From contig NZ_CP150276.1 in the NCBI RefSeq assembly GCF_037977235.1, positions 3,472,001 to 3,536,000 on the forward strand: DNA of 64,000 nt, written 5' to 3'. A program made the translations under genes and the position numbers. Shown piece by piece: positions 28,204-37,815 of the stretch (position 1 is the stretch's first letter; each line of letters begins with the position of its first letter). A model generated the notes under the pieces. It was given only the letters and a program-made list of their open reading frames with translations, ran no database searches and was not told where the DNA came from. The DNA comes from Paenibacillus sp. FSL K6-0276. Its GTDB lineage: Bacteria > Bacillota > Bacilli > Paenibacillales > Paenibacillaceae.

Positions 28204-28826
28204 GCCTGGCCCTCCTTTTTATTCAGCCTATACTCATCCAGAGGTAGGCTATGCCGACCTGGATTGGCTACAACATCATCTTGTCGAATCACCTTCAATA
28301 CGGTCTTACATAATATGAGAGCATCAAGTCTGAAACTTAGCTTCTCGACATAGGTGACATCATACGAAAGCCGGTCTTTCCACGATGAAGTATTGCGTCC
28401 TGACACCTGTGCCAATCCCGTAATTCCTGGTCTTACAGAGAATCGCATCCTCTCCAGTTCGGAGTAATAAGGGCTGTAACGCATGAGCAAGGGTCTTGGG
28501 CCAATCAGGCTCATTTCTCCCTTCAGAACATTCACCAATTGCGGTAGCTCATCCAGACTTAGCTTCCGGATTATTCCGCCAAACTTGATATATCGCCGCT
28601 CATCCGGTAACGGCTGGCCCTGCGTATCATACAGTTCAGCCATGGTCCGAAATTTGTAGATGAAGAAGGGTTTCTCTCCCCGTCCTGGTCGCTGCTGCTT
28701 GAACAAGATTGGGCTTCCAAGCTTCATTCGAATCAACAACGCCACCACAGCCATGACTGGACTAAATATACATAACATAACGATCGCTCCTACAATATCG
28801 AAGCCTCGTTTCATATGGCGATACAT
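28200..28826 (-). CDS. Initiating sugar transferase (phosphoglycosyl transferase, PglC/EpsL-like)
   Basis: Monotopic phosphoglycosyl transferase, 208 aa, that moves a sugar-1-phosphate from UDP-sugar to undecaprenyl phosphate to begin the repeat unit. One N-terminal membrane segment, then GSPILFKQQRPGRGEKPFFI, YKFRTM, and LSLDELPQLVNVL, which contains the catalytic Asp-Glu pair; RPGITGLAQVSGRN closes the domain. CGGGAGGAG precedes the ATG. It follows the LCP gene by 24 bases. Short PglC-like forms often use diNAc-bacillosamine, matching the neighbouring genes. Confidence 0.93.
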   Translation of the reverse strand: MYRHMKRGFDIVGAIVMLCIFSPVMAVVALLIRMKLGSPILFKQQRPGRGEKPFFIYKFRTMAELYDTQGQPLPDERRYIKFGGIIRKLSLDELPQLVNVLKGEMSLIGPRPLLMRYSPYYSELERMRFSVRPGITGLAQVSGRNTSSWKDRLSYDVTYVEKLSFRLDALILCKTVLKVIRQDDVVANPGRHSLPLDEYRLNKKEGQA

Positions 28827-28850
28827 GTCAGTACTCCTCCCGCCTTTCTC

Positions 28851-29969
28851 TTAATCCGTAAAAAGACGTTCCGTAAGCGACTTTACTTCTTCCGAATCTG
28901 CACTCCAGTAGTACACCTTAGTTCCGACTAATGGATCAGGTGCGAAACTGTTTTTACCCGGAATCTGCTCGTATGTGAAATCCTGAGAAGCTATCCCCTT
29001 GAACAACCAAGCTAAGCTGAGCAAATCACTGTCGCTGAAGCTTGTATCGATAATGTCTTTCTTTTCATGAAGTAATAATCCCGCCAGATCCGGAAGATGC
29101 TCAGGGCTCAACAGCTTATTGGCCACAGCTCTAACGATATTAAATTGCTCCTCTTGACGACTAAAGTCACCATCTGGAGTCGAGTGCCGCTCCCTCGCTA
29201 GGTAGAGTGCATGCACGCCATCCAGATGCTGCTCACCTTTCTTGATGGTAATCTCTGGGGTTATGGTCACATCCTGATCGATCACCATATCAATTCCGCC
29301 GATAGAATCGACGAAATCACGTACACCGGAGAAGTTCGTTTTGATGTAATGATGAATGGGGATATTCATAAAGTCGCTCACCGCTTGAATAAGCGTCAGC
29401 GTTCCTTGCTGATTCCCACCCTTGGACTCCCCAACAATATGAGCATGATTAATCTTGGTATATCCGACATTTTGCACATAAACCCTTGTGTCTCGCGGCA
29501 CTGAGACAATATTCACCTTTCGCTGATCCGGCATCACATGCGCTACCATAATCGTGTCAGCACGTGAGCTTTCCCCGCCCCAGGTGTCGGTTCCAATTAA
29601 CACAACATTGAAGGATGATGTTTTTTTGTCTGTTGCCGCTGGTGTTGCTGTAGGCGGAGGTGTAGTCGGTGGCAGTGCAAGCTCATTCGTATTTTGAGAG
29701 TTATTCGGAGTGCCATCCGACTGCGTCTTCCCCACAGGTACCAAAGAAATTTCAGAATTAGGTATCGTCAAGGGATTAAGGACAGCCTTCTGGAAGCGAT
29801 GTTCAGGATTTAGCACCCCTCTGATCCAGATGCCACCAACGACAATCACAATAAGAAAACCAATCAGGGCGAATCTTCCAATTCGCCTCATGACTATACG
29901 CTTTCTTGTGAATTCCCGGTCTCGCTTGCCAGGCAATCTTTTTTTCCAACTACTCATAATCCACTTCAT
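28851..29969 (-). CDS. LytR-CpsA-Psr (LCP) family phosphotransferase
   Basis: Membrane-anchored enzyme (one helix, about residues 30-48, after a basic N-terminus) with an extracellular LCP domain: LIGTDTWGGESSRADTIMVA, SVPRDTRVYV, GGIDMVIDQDV, HALYLARERHS. LCP proteins attach undecaprenyl-linked polymers to peptidoglycan. A Pro/Thr-rich linker (TTPPPTATPAATD) precedes the domain. Translation starts at ATG 29969, or GTG one codon earlier, right after the dehydratase stop with GGGGAT upstream. It suggests the polymer can be wall-attached. Confidence 0.9.
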   Translation of the reverse strand: MKWIMSSWKKRLPGKRDREFTRKRIVMRRIGRFALIGFLIVIVVGGIWIRGVLNPEHRFQKAVLNPLTIPNSEISLVPVGKTQSDGTPNNSQNTNELALPPTTPPPTATPAATDKKTSSFNVVLIGTDTWGGESSRADTIMVAHVMPDQRKVNIVSVPRDTRVYVQNVGYTKINHAHIVGESKGGNQQGTLTLIQAVSDFMNIPIHHYIKTNFSGVRDFVDSIGGIDMVIDQDVTITPEITIKKGEQHLDGVHALYLARERHSTPDGDFSRQEEQFNIVRAVANKLLSPEHLPDLAGLLLHEKKDIIDTSFSDSDLLSLAWLFKGIASQDFTYEQIPGKNSFAPDPLVGTKVYYWSADSEEVKSLTERLFTD

Positions 29970-29972
29970 CAC

Positions 29973-31883
29973 TCAGATCCCCGCACGAACTTCGGATTTG
30001 ATCCGTTCAAGCTCTTGAGTAGCCACCTGTGCTTCTTCCTGAAAGCCCGAATAGCTCGGTATAAGCTGCTTTAATAGTTTCTTGATCTGATAGCTGCTTG
30101 GCACAAATTCGTACCGTTTGCACAAATTCTCCAGAACACCAAGGACCAAATTCAGTTCGGATCTGGAAACACTTTGAGGACGACTGATCATTATCCGATA
30201 GTTATTGGTGACCATCAATCCTTCCTCTTCCGTCAGGAGTTCCTCATATAGTTTTTCTCCAGGACGAATGCCCGTGATCACGATAGGGATATCTTTATCG
30301 GGTTCTAAGCCCGACAAACGTATTAAATCTCTCGCTAGATCGTAAATACGAACCGGCTTACCCATATCAAGCACGAACACCTCGCCCCCTTGTGCCAGCA
30401 CACTCGCCTGGATAACCAACTGCACAGCTTCAGGGATCGTCATGAAATACCGCACCATATCCATATGGGTAACAGTAACCGGGCCACCACTCTCGATTTG
30501 TCTTTTGAATAATGGGATAACACTTCCCCGACTACCGAGTACATTACCGAAACGTACAGCGGCAAAAACCGTCTTGCTGGATGAATTCTGATCATTAATA
30601 ATCATTTCTGCAGCTCGTTTCGTAGCTCCCATGACACTGGTTGGATTAACCGCTTTGTCTGAAGAGATGAGAATGAACCGTTTAGCACCATATTTGGCAC
30701 TGGCCTCCGCTACGTTCCTTGTTCCGATGACATTGTTCTTAACTGCCTCCACCGGATTCATTTCCATGAGGGGAACATGTTTGTGCGCGGCGGCGTGATA
30801 CACGATCGTAGGTCGGAAATTCTGAAAAACACTTTCGATTCGCGACACATCCTGAATATCAGCAATGATGGGTTGAATATTCTGTTCGGGATATAACTGG
30901 CGAAGCTCTTGTTCAATAAGGTAAATGCTGTTCTCTCCATGTCCAAGAAGCAGCATTTCCTTCGGACGATATGCAGCGAGTTGCCGGCACAGTTCCGAGC
31001 CTATGGAGCCTCCTGCACCCGTAATGAGAATACACTCACTCCCCAAATTCTCGCGTATCTCTTCCGTGTTAATTTCTACTGGAGTTCTACCTAGCAAATC
31101 ATTTACGGACACTTCACGGATCCGATTGATTGCCGTTTTTCCATCTAAAATATCCGTCATACTAGGCATTAGCTTAATCTGTGCTTTTGTAGATTTGCAG
31201 ATCTCGATGATCTCCATTAAGTCGTTTTGTGGAGCCGTCGGAAGCGCAATAATAATGAAAGAAATGTCCAACTGCTTCACTGCCTCGGGAATGAAATTTC
31301 GGTTACCCACAATCGGCAGACCCATAATCTCCAGCTTTTGTTTGGATGTATCATCATCAATGAAGGCGACCGGATTCATAAATTTAAACTTTGAATGCTT
31401 GATATCTTTGTTAACGAGGATTCCTGCCTTTCCAGCCCCAATGATTAGAAGATTACCTTCGAATGAATCCTTCGCTCCCGACGAGACTAACCCATCATTC
31501 ATAAGACGGTTGACGATTCGCAAACCAGCAATGCCAAGAAACACATATCCAGCTGCAAAATAAATGGATATCGGCAGTCGATATGAAGCGACGAGTACAT
31601 GAGCGGATACATTAACAACAATGACTCCTACGAGTGTTAAAGCACTCACTTTAAGAAGCTGCAGTATCTCTCCCATTCCGGTGTATCGCCAAATACTGTT
31701 ATACACTTTGAACCCGAATGAGAAGACCGCGTACACTGAAATGTGAATGAATATTGCCCACGGAAGCATCCACACGTACATCTCTGGGATTTGAAAATCA
31801 AACCGAAGTAAAAACACCAGCCACACTGAAGCCGCAATAATCCCCGCATCCAACATGACCAAACGGAAGATCCGCATTCTCAT
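29973..31883 (-). CDS. Membrane nucleotide-sugar 4,6-dehydratase (CapD/PglF/EpsC-like)
   Basis: 636 aa: four N-terminal membrane helices, a first Rossmann-like region (IIGAGKAGILVNKDI), and a second catalytic SDR domain beginning ITGAGGSIGSELCRQ near residue 287. The active-site stretch ISSDKAVNPTSVMGATK is that of long membrane UDP-GlcNAc 4,6-dehydratases (PglF, CapD, FlaA1-like), which make UDP-4-keto-6-deoxy sugars. ATG 31883 or GTG one codon earlier follow GGGAGAAAG. The product would feed the aminotransferase at 24980-26146. Confidence 0.93.
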   Translation of the reverse strand: MRMRIFRLVMLDAGIIAASVWLVFLLRFDFQIPEMYVWMLPWAIFIHISVYAVFSFGFKVYNSIWRYTGMGEILQLLKVSALTLVGVIVVNVSAHVLVASYRLPISIYFAAGYVFLGIAGLRIVNRLMNDGLVSSGAKDSFEGNLLIIGAGKAGILVNKDIKHSKFKFMNPVAFIDDDTSKQKLEIMGLPIVGNRNFIPEAVKQLDISFIIIALPTAPQNDLMEIIEICKSTKAQIKLMPSMTDILDGKTAINRIREVSVNDLLGRTPVEINTEEIRENLGSECILITGAGGSIGSELCRQLAAYRPKEMLLLGHGENSIYLIEQELRQLYPEQNIQPIIADIQDVSRIESVFQNFRPTIVYHAAAHKHVPLMEMNPVEAVKNNVIGTRNVAEASAKYGAKRFILISSDKAVNPTSVMGATKRAAEMIINDQNSSSKTVFAAVRFGNVLGSRGSVIPLFKRQIESGGPVTVTHMDMVRYFMTIPEAVQLVIQASVLAQGGEVFVLDMGKPVRIYDLARDLIRLSGLEPDKDIPIVITGIRPGEKLYEELLTEEEGLMVTNNYRIMISRPQSVSRSELNLVLGVLENLCKRYEFVPSSYQIKKLLKQLIPSYSGFQEEAQVATQELERIKSEVRAGI

Positions 31884-31947
31884 CACTTCTTTCTCCCTAA
31901 TTAACTAAAAATGTTCATTTACTAGCCTTTTATGTGTGAGCGAATGA

Positions 31948-33255
31948 TCAATCTCCTGACAGGCTCACATGCATTTCAGACGGAACTCGCTTCCTTCCCC
32001 CCATATTCAGCGCTTCTATATAGATCGAGTCCATTTCACAGAGCACCGCAGGCAACCCGTAGCGAATAATCCTGTCCTTGTTTGCTTCTCCCATCGTAGC
32101 GGTTAATGCTGGATGATCTCGTAGTTGAATTAATGCCTTAGCGGTAGCAGTAATATCATCAACTGGAACCAACATGCCTGTTAATTCATGTTCGATCAAA
32201 TCGTGAATCCCCCGAATATGCGTACCGATAACAGGTTTACCTGCTGCCATCGCCTCCATAATCGCCCGAGGTAGTCCCTCGCGATAGGACACAAGAACGG
32301 CAACATCACACGCTCTAAGTAGATCTGGAATATCCTTACGGTACCCAAGCATATGCACCCGATCGCTAACACCTAGCCGATTGGCTAGTTCCAGTAGTGT
32401 TTGCTCGGACGGCCCCGTACCAGCTAAAGCCAGATGGATATTGCCCGCTTCATCACCCAACTGACCCAGCGATTCGATCAGCTGCTTCTGGTTCTTGTTA
32501 ACGTTCAATTCAGCAACGCATAGTACGACAAAGGGAGGTTCATCATTGTTACTCTTCGGTAGATCAAATAGTTGGCGTCGCCTATCTGTTTTTTCCGTCG
32601 CAGCTTCAGGATGTTCCTGTTCGCTGCCGTAAACCTGGAGATCAAGTCCGACACCACTCACATAGGTCACTTTTTTTCGTACAGAAAATTTCTGGGCGCG
32701 TTCATAATCTTCACTATTTATGGTGATCAGCACATCTGTCCAGCGAGCCATCAATCGCTCGAGCGGATAATAAAGCATCCAGTTCAGGAGTGGGGCTCCC
32801 TTAAAGAAATGAAAGCCATGAGCTGTATACAATGTGCAGGGCACACCTGCCCTACGGGCCGCAATCCGTCCGAGAATCGAAGCGACTGGCGTATGTACAT
32901 GGACGAACTGAAACCCCTCCTTCATGAAGCTTTCAGTTAATATCCCTAGAGCGGCCCAGTTCTGCACCTGCAAAGGGCTACGTTGTATAGGCACATCGTG
33001 GCACACGATCCCCTTCTCTTCTAACCGTAACCTCGCTTCCCCAGGCTGCGCGTAAGCATGCACTTCACACCCCTTTTGTTGCAATAACTCCATGTAAGGT
33101 AAATGAAAACTCTCGAAATGCCCATAAATGGAGGCTACAAAAGCAGCTTTTAATGGCCCACAGCCTTCAGCAGGTGTGCTCCCAAACCTCTTGTTATTGC
33201 GCTTGTTGCGCTTGTTCTGTTTGTTGTCGTAACTTACGTCCGGTTGACCTTTCAA
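31948..33255 (-). CDS. Glycosyltransferase family 4
   Basis: GT-B fold retaining glycosyltransferase. The conserved N-terminus (LKAAFVASIYGHFESFHLPY) starts near residue 35, and the acceptor/donor motif REGLPRAIMEAMAAGKPVIG carries the E-x7-E pair. The reading frame opens with TTG 33255, 62 bases inside the polymerase gene, giving an odd basic N-tail (NKQNKRNKRNNKR). No in-frame ATG/GTG/TTG closer to the conserved domain was found, so the overlapping start is likely; the site AAGGG upstream is weak. Confidence 0.88.
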   Translation of the reverse strand: MKGQPDVSYDNKQNKRNKRNNKRFGSTPAEGCGPLKAAFVASIYGHFESFHLPYMELLQQKGCEVHAYAQPGEARLRLEEKGIVCHDVPIQRSPLQVQNWAALGILTESFMKEGFQFVHVHTPVASILGRIAARRAGVPCTLYTAHGFHFFKGAPLLNWMLYYPLERLMARWTDVLITINSEDYERAQKFSVRKKVTYVSGVGLDLQVYGSEQEHPEAATEKTDRRRQLFDLPKSNNDEPPFVVLCVAELNVNKNQKQLIESLGQLGDEAGNIHLALAGTGPSEQTLLELANRLGVSDRVHMLGYRKDIPDLLRACDVAVLVSYREGLPRAIMEAMAAGKPVIGTHIRGIHDLIEHELTGMLVPVDDITATAKALIQLRDHPALTATMGEANKDRIIRYGLPAVLCEMDSIYIEALNMGGRKRVPSEMHVSLSGD

Positions 33256-34465
33256 TGCCCTTGGTTCGATACCGCATCACTCCTTTCCGTCCAGTATTCG
33301 TTAATCGGATGCAAGCTGCGTTCATAGCCATCATGAACCACCAGTACCGCTGGAATAAGGCTTCGATGCCCATCGAAAGTCCAATCATCGCAGCGTGAGA
33401 CAGCAGTAATGCCATAATGATCGGTCTGTGAATCGGTTCTGCCGTGCGATAAGATCGGATACCTACGATAAAGAACCAGATCATGAATCCGCCATACACG
33501 ATCAAGCCCAGTAGTCCGAATTCTGTCATAAACCAAATCGGAGTGTTATGAATAATAATGCGCAGTTCATAGTTATAGGAGCCAAGTCCAATTCCTAACA
33601 ACGGACTTTGTGCGATCCAATCCACCGCCTTCCCAATGATGTCGAGGCGTGACTGAATCTGCGAGGGTCTACTGGACATATTCCCAAGAACATCCAGATA
33701 AGCTGTTCCTTTATACAACAGCAGTGCTACAAATGCGACGCTAAACCCCATACCAATCTTGAGAAGTCGAGATGGATTAGTCAGCAGAAGCGTAAGTAGG
33801 ACAAGGAACAGACCAATCCATGACGATCGCGAAAAGGTCATCATAATTCCCCCGGCTAGGGTTATTGTCGCTAGGGTACTCACCCATCCCCTAAGTAGCT
33901 TCACCCCATCCCCACTCGTCATGATATGAATGGCAAAAGCCGTCACTAATAATCCACCATATGCATTCGGATCAATTAGCATCCCAGACAGTCGACCGTC
34001 TTGCACCATAAACGGGACCTTGACTCCACTAAAAAAATCGAACAAAGCGACGCCATTGAAGATCAGTACACTGATCAGAAAAGCTCGTAGCATTTTATAT
34101 AACCGATCCCAGCTGTCAACAGCCTGAATAAGCATGATATAAGTCAGCAGTAGGAGTATAAACCCAAAATCTTTTTGCAATAGAGCGTATTGCGTAATGA
34201 ATCCATTGCGCCAAATGGATACAAATGAAGCGAGGACGAAAATAAATAACATCCCCCAATGCCATGAACTGAACTGCCTCGGGTCCAATTTGAGGTGTAA
34301 ACCTGCTGCAAACAAACCAAGCATTAAGAAAAGGTCAGAGAGTGCGATTCGAAAGGCGCCACCGAAATCAATTTGAGCCGGAAGGCAGATGATGTAACCC
34401 ATAACCGCAAACAGAAATAAATTACGCATGGTGTAGGGTTTCCCTACAACCGATACAGATGTCAT
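33194..34465 (-). CDS. O-antigen ligase/polymerase-like protein (Wzy)
   Basis: About eleven to twelve membrane helices with a large extracellular loop between late helices, as in Wzy/WaaL proteins (region IAQSPLLGIGLGSYNYELRI). It likely polymerises repeat units at the outer face. AGGGG precedes the ATG. Its C-terminus (RKLRQQTEQAQQAQ) is read from the same repetitive DNA that encodes the N-tail of the overlapping glycosyltransferase in another frame. Confidence 0.88.
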   Translation of the reverse strand: MTSVSVVGKPYTMRNLFLFAVMGYIICLPAQIDFGGAFRIALSDLFLMLGLFAAGLHLKLDPRQFSSWHWGMLFIFVLASFVSIWRNGFITQYALLQKDFGFILLLLTYIMLIQAVDSWDRLYKMLRAFLISVLIFNGVALFDFFSGVKVPFMVQDGRLSGMLIDPNAYGGLLVTAFAIHIMTSGDGVKLLRGWVSTLATITLAGGIMMTFSRSSWIGLFLVLLTLLLTNPSRLLKIGMGFSVAFVALLLYKGTAYLDVLGNMSSRPSQIQSRLDIIGKAVDWIAQSPLLGIGLGSYNYELRIIIHNTPIWFMTEFGLLGLIVYGGFMIWFFIVGIRSYRTAEPIHRPIIMALLLSHAAMIGLSMGIEALFQRYWWFMMAMNAACIRLTNTGRKGVMRYRTKGIERSTGRKLRQQTEQAQQAQ

Positions 34466-34497
34466 ACAAGCCCCTACTTTCCTATGAGAAGATGCCT

Positions 34498-35733
34498 CTA
34501 TGCAGCCAATTCCCGTTGTACCTGTTTCCTTGCCTGACGGATTACCAAGAAAAGTACGATCACACTGCCAATCATCTGAACGAATAATGCCAAACTGGCC
34601 CCCATCGCAGCGCCTATCACCCCGTAATTAGGTACGAATATTAGACATGAAAGCCCATTAGTGATCACCGAACACAGAAACAATGGAATCTGCGCTTTGT
34701 ACTTCCCGGTGGCTGTTATGGCATACCACAGGTAAGACGAAACAAATACCAACGTGGTAGAAACGAGCAACCAATGAAACAAACTTATCTCCTCAGCCAC
34801 TTCAGGACTGAACAATAGGGTTAGTAGCTGATGACCAAACATCCACCCGATCAAACAAGCGAACGCACTAATTCCCACGCCCATTGCAATCATTCGACTG
34901 AGTAATGAGACAAACTCCTTATGTCGTCCGGCAGCATGCCAACGGGCTAGACGTGGTGTTATCGCTTCACCGAGTGCAGTAACAACAACATTGCAGGCAA
35001 CAATCATGTATGAGAGCGTAGCGTATACACCTAGGTCATGTTCCCCTTTAAAATAAGAGATCGCGTATAGTGGGATATTCGTATTTAGCGACATCAACGC
35101 CAACACAACACCAAGGGGGGAACTAACGATCAGCAATCCCCATAGGCGTCTTTTGTTAAAAAGTGGCCTGAGCGACGTATACACTCTCGCTTTGCGAGCA
35201 TCATATCCAATCGTTATCGCTAACCATCCGATAATCATGACTAATAACGCTAGAACGAGACTCTGTGTAGGGATAAATACGAGGGCGAAGACAAGTATGG
35301 AGAACAATCCTTTAGCAGCTCTCGAGAAAGAGATTTGATCTAGCCTCTCCTGCTTCTGAACAATACCCAATAAAATATCGCTGACCGACTCAACAATTCT
35401 ATACAATCCGATGAAAAATATGACTAAAACTGTATTCCAATCAAAACCACTGACTATGCAAAAACCTGCTGTGATCGTGAATGCAACAGCGGTTGTCACG
35501 AGACGAAGCCCAAAAAAATCTCCAAAAAGGTATTTCCCCGATGTATTAACGATCAAGACCGAACGAAGATGTAAATGCGACAGCATGAATATGGGAGCGG
35601 TTACCGCAAGCCCTAGTGAATATTGCCCAACGATTTCGGGTGACCCAAATTTATTAAGAAGTATTACAATCACGAACTGAGCACCTGCGTAAGTGATATT
35701 CCCGAATAAATAACGAAGAGAAGCAAATGTCAT
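34498..35733 (-). CDS. Polysaccharide flippase (Wzx-like, MATE/MVF superfamily)
   Basis: 411 aa with about twelve membrane helices and an N-terminal SLRYLFGNITYAGAQFVIVILLNKF typical of polysaccharide biosynthesis flippases. It would move undecaprenyl-linked repeat units across the membrane before Wzy polymerises them. It starts six bases after the kinase stop; only GGAATGG is a candidate ribosome site, eleven bases upstream. Confidence 0.9.
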   Translation of the reverse strand: MTFASLRYLFGNITYAGAQFVIVILLNKFGSPEIVGQYSLGLAVTAPIFMLSHLHLRSVLIVNTSGKYLFGDFFGLRLVTTAVAFTITAGFCIVSGFDWNTVLVIFFIGLYRIVESVSDILLGIVQKQERLDQISFSRAAKGLFSILVFALVFIPTQSLVLALLVMIIGWLAITIGYDARKARVYTSLRPLFNKRRLWGLLIVSSPLGVVLALMSLNTNIPLYAISYFKGEHDLGVYATLSYMIVACNVVVTALGEAITPRLARWHAAGRHKEFVSLLSRMIAMGVGISAFACLIGWMFGHQLLTLLFSPEVAEEISLFHWLLVSTTLVFVSSYLWYAITATGKYKAQIPLFLCSVITNGLSCLIFVPNYGVIGAAMGASLALFVQMIGSVIVLFLVIRQARKQVQRELAA

Positions 35734-35739
35734 AATACG

Positions 35740-36447
35740 TTAGACCATTCCGGAAGATGAAGCCCAATCGGCAAAATCTTCACTGCGAATCTTGTAGCGT
35801 TTGCTACTCTTTCGATAATTCAAAACTGCTCCCAATACATGCGCCCCTTGCTGCTCAAGCATCTGTTTCGCAGAGCTCGTATGCTTTAAGAGCACTTTCC
35901 CAGATTTCACAACTAACAGTACCCCTTCTGTCATCTTTCCCAAGATAAGGGCATCCGAGAAGGGCATTAACACAGAAGAAGAATCGATGACAATCGTATC
36001 AAATCGATCGCTAAGCTCTGCGAATAACCTCTTCATTCCTGATGATCTTAGTAAATCAGCCGGATTCGGGGAGATTGGACCAGAAGTCAGTACAGAAAGT
36101 CCTTCTGAATCCTCAATAGGAAAAATACAATCATCCACACGGGTTTGATCCACTAAGATACTACTTAATCCGACCCAATTGGGCAGATCGAATGCCTTAT
36201 GCACGGTTGGCGTGCGCAAATCTGCATCTATCAGTAGCACGGTTCTTCCGGTTTCCGCCATCGCTATGGCCAAGTTCATCGCCACTGTCGACTTTCCTTC
36301 ATCTGGAAGAGAGCTTGTGACTAATAAAGATCGGATTTCTCCACCTACTCGGGTATAGCGAATATTGGATCGTATCGTTCGAAATTGATCTCCACTAGAT
36401 GATTTCGGTTGTTCCAGGCAATACAGTCTTGGCGTTTTCTTCTTCAT
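35740..36447 (-). CDS. CpsD/CapB-type tyrosine kinase (BY-kinase)
   Basis: Bacterial tyrosine autokinase: Walker A TSSLPDEGKSTVAMNLA, Walker A' VLLIDADLRTPTVHKAF, Walker B FDTIVIDSS. The C-terminal Tyr cluster is minimal (YRKSSKRYK), fewer Tyr than in CpsD or YwqD. In Gram-positives the kinase is separate from its membrane activator, here encoded directly upstream with a 53-base overlap. AAGGAG precedes the ATG. It should control polymer export and length. Confidence 0.92.
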   Translation of the reverse strand: MKKKTPRLYCLEQPKSSSGDQFRTIRSNIRYTRVGGEIRSLLVTSSLPDEGKSTVAMNLAIAMAETGRTVLLIDADLRTPTVHKAFDLPNWVGLSSILVDQTRVDDCIFPIEDSEGLSVLTSGPISPNPADLLRSSGMKRLFAELSDRFDTIVIDSSSVLMPFSDALILGKMTEGVLLVVKSGKVLLKHTSSAKQMLEQQGAHVLGAVLNYRKSSKRYKIRSEDFADWASSSGMV

Positions 36448-37153
36448 GTCTGCTGGCTCCTTCTACTGAATTGGATTTCGTCTTCGCCCGCCGTTTCCGT
36501 GGCTTCAATTTCCCCACCGTTCCCAGAAGAGGAAGCTGCAAATCCAACTGAATGTTTTTGGCGCTTCTCACAGGTTTCTCCGCCAATTCCCGTAGAATGG
36601 AAATTGCGATCCCAGCAATCAATGAAAGTCCGAAAGCAACGACCATATTGAAGAGCGGCTTGGGCGTGATCGCCTCGAAAGGAACCTTGGCTCGGTCGAG
36701 AAACACAACATTCTCTACCCCCATAATCGCTTGGATGTTCTCGTTGAAAGCCTCCCCAAAACCATTCACGATATCCGTTGCCCGCTGAGCATTAGAATCC
36801 GTCACAATAACCGTCGTCACGAGTGACTCACTATTTGTTCTTGTCTTAACTTTTTCTAATAGTTTTTCAGGGGTCATGTTTAATTGCAGCCTTCTAACGA
36901 CCTCTTCAGCGATTCTACTGCTTCGGATAATTTCCCCGTAAGTGGTTACTAGTTTTTGCCCAGCCATAATGTCATTGATTGCTTTCTGTTGCCTGTCACC
37001 TTGAATAAGAATAGAAGCTGTCGCCTCGTATTTCGGCTTCAAAACATAGTAGCTAACGAAACTAGCGAGACCGACCGCAACGATACATAACACAATGATG
37101 AACAGCAGCCTACGTTTCACTAGCTTCAAGATGCTGCCTAGTTCGAATTCCAT
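36395..37153 (-). CDS. Chain-length regulator / kinase activator (Wzz/CpsC-like)
   Basis: Two membrane helices (about residues 17-37 and 170-190) flank an extracellular Wzz domain; the C-terminal cytoplasmic tail (PVRSAKNIQLDLQLPLLGTV onwards) normally activates the partner kinase. Its last 53 bases overlap the kinase start. AGGAG precedes the ATG. First gene of the exopolysaccharide operon, which runs leftward for about 12 kb without a strong terminator up to the aminotransferase. Confidence 0.92.
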   Translation of the reverse strand: MEFELGSILKLVKRRLLFIIVLCIVAVGLASFVSYYVLKPKYEATASILIQGDRQQKAINDIMAGQKLVTTYGEIIRSSRIAEEVVRRLQLNMTPEKLLEKVKTRTNSESLVTTVIVTDSNAQRATDIVNGFGEAFNENIQAIMGVENVVFLDRAKVPFEAITPKPLFNMVVAFGLSLIAGIAISILRELAEKPVRSAKNIQLDLQLPLLGTVGKLKPRKRRAKTKSNSVEGASRHEEENAKTVLPGTTEII

Positions 37154-37319
37154 CTTTCATTTCTCCTAACCGTTAATGTATTTTCGTCTTCTTCAACAAG
37201 TGTTTTATTGTATATTTATATTCTCGTTATCCCAATATATGTCCAAAAAGAGTTGGGAATTTATATGCCTTCTTTTTAATAGATCCACCCGAATCTCTAT
37301 TAAACTCCAACAGAAATAA

Positions 37320-37353
37320 GCAGTCTACCAGTATGATCCTACTGGTAGACTGC
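37320..37353 (+). terminator. Strong hairpin upstream of the polysaccharide operon
   Basis: Perfect 14-bp stem (37320-37333 with 37340-37353), loop of six bases, followed on the plus strand by CTTTTATCTTT. No plus-strand gene precedes it, so it may end an antisense or lost transcript, or sit in the operon leader on the minus strand. Confidence 0.6.
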
Positions 37354-37587
37354 CTTTTATCTTTACTGCTTTGCTCTCTGAAATTCATTTAAAACTAGCA
37401 AGTTAAATTAGTTCTTCACTCATTCGTTGGTGTAATGTGTAAGGTAACTAATTATTCTTTCATCGATTAGATCCACAAGTACCTACAAAAGCTGGTTCAT
37501 GTTCCATCGCTCTCATAGTAGCAGATAATAGTTCTTTGAATTCATCCTTTTCTTCATAGATTCTTTACAAGATAGATTTATTACCAT

Positions 37588-37815
37588 ATGAAGAAGGATG
37601 AATGTGAAATCACTGTACTAGAGGATTCGAAAATAGACGAAATTGGCCAGCTCATGTCGCATTATAACGCCATGACACATCATTTATTAGATATTTCTCG
37701 GAAGGATGAGGAAAAGTTAGAGCTTCTTGTTGAAATGCATAAAGTATCTGAAATATTGCAAGAGCATTATCTTGGGATCGGACTTTCTGCAGTTATGGTA
37801 ACTATTGCAGAATAG
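37588..37815 (+). pseudogene. HAMP-domain-like fragment of a sensor kinase
   Basis: The frame reads VLEDSKIDEIGQLMSHYNAM, then THHLLDISRKDEE. This matches the second helix of HAMP domains in YesM-type kinases (DEIG-L-x3-N-M). Upstream sensor and downstream kinase domains are missing, so it is a remnant if real. Confidence 0.35.

Noticed and set aside
37320-37353. EAR-type antitermination element for the polysaccharide operon
   Set aside because: Only a simple stem-loop is present; the conserved multi-helix EAR architecture was not recognisable and the position (before the first gene) is wrong.
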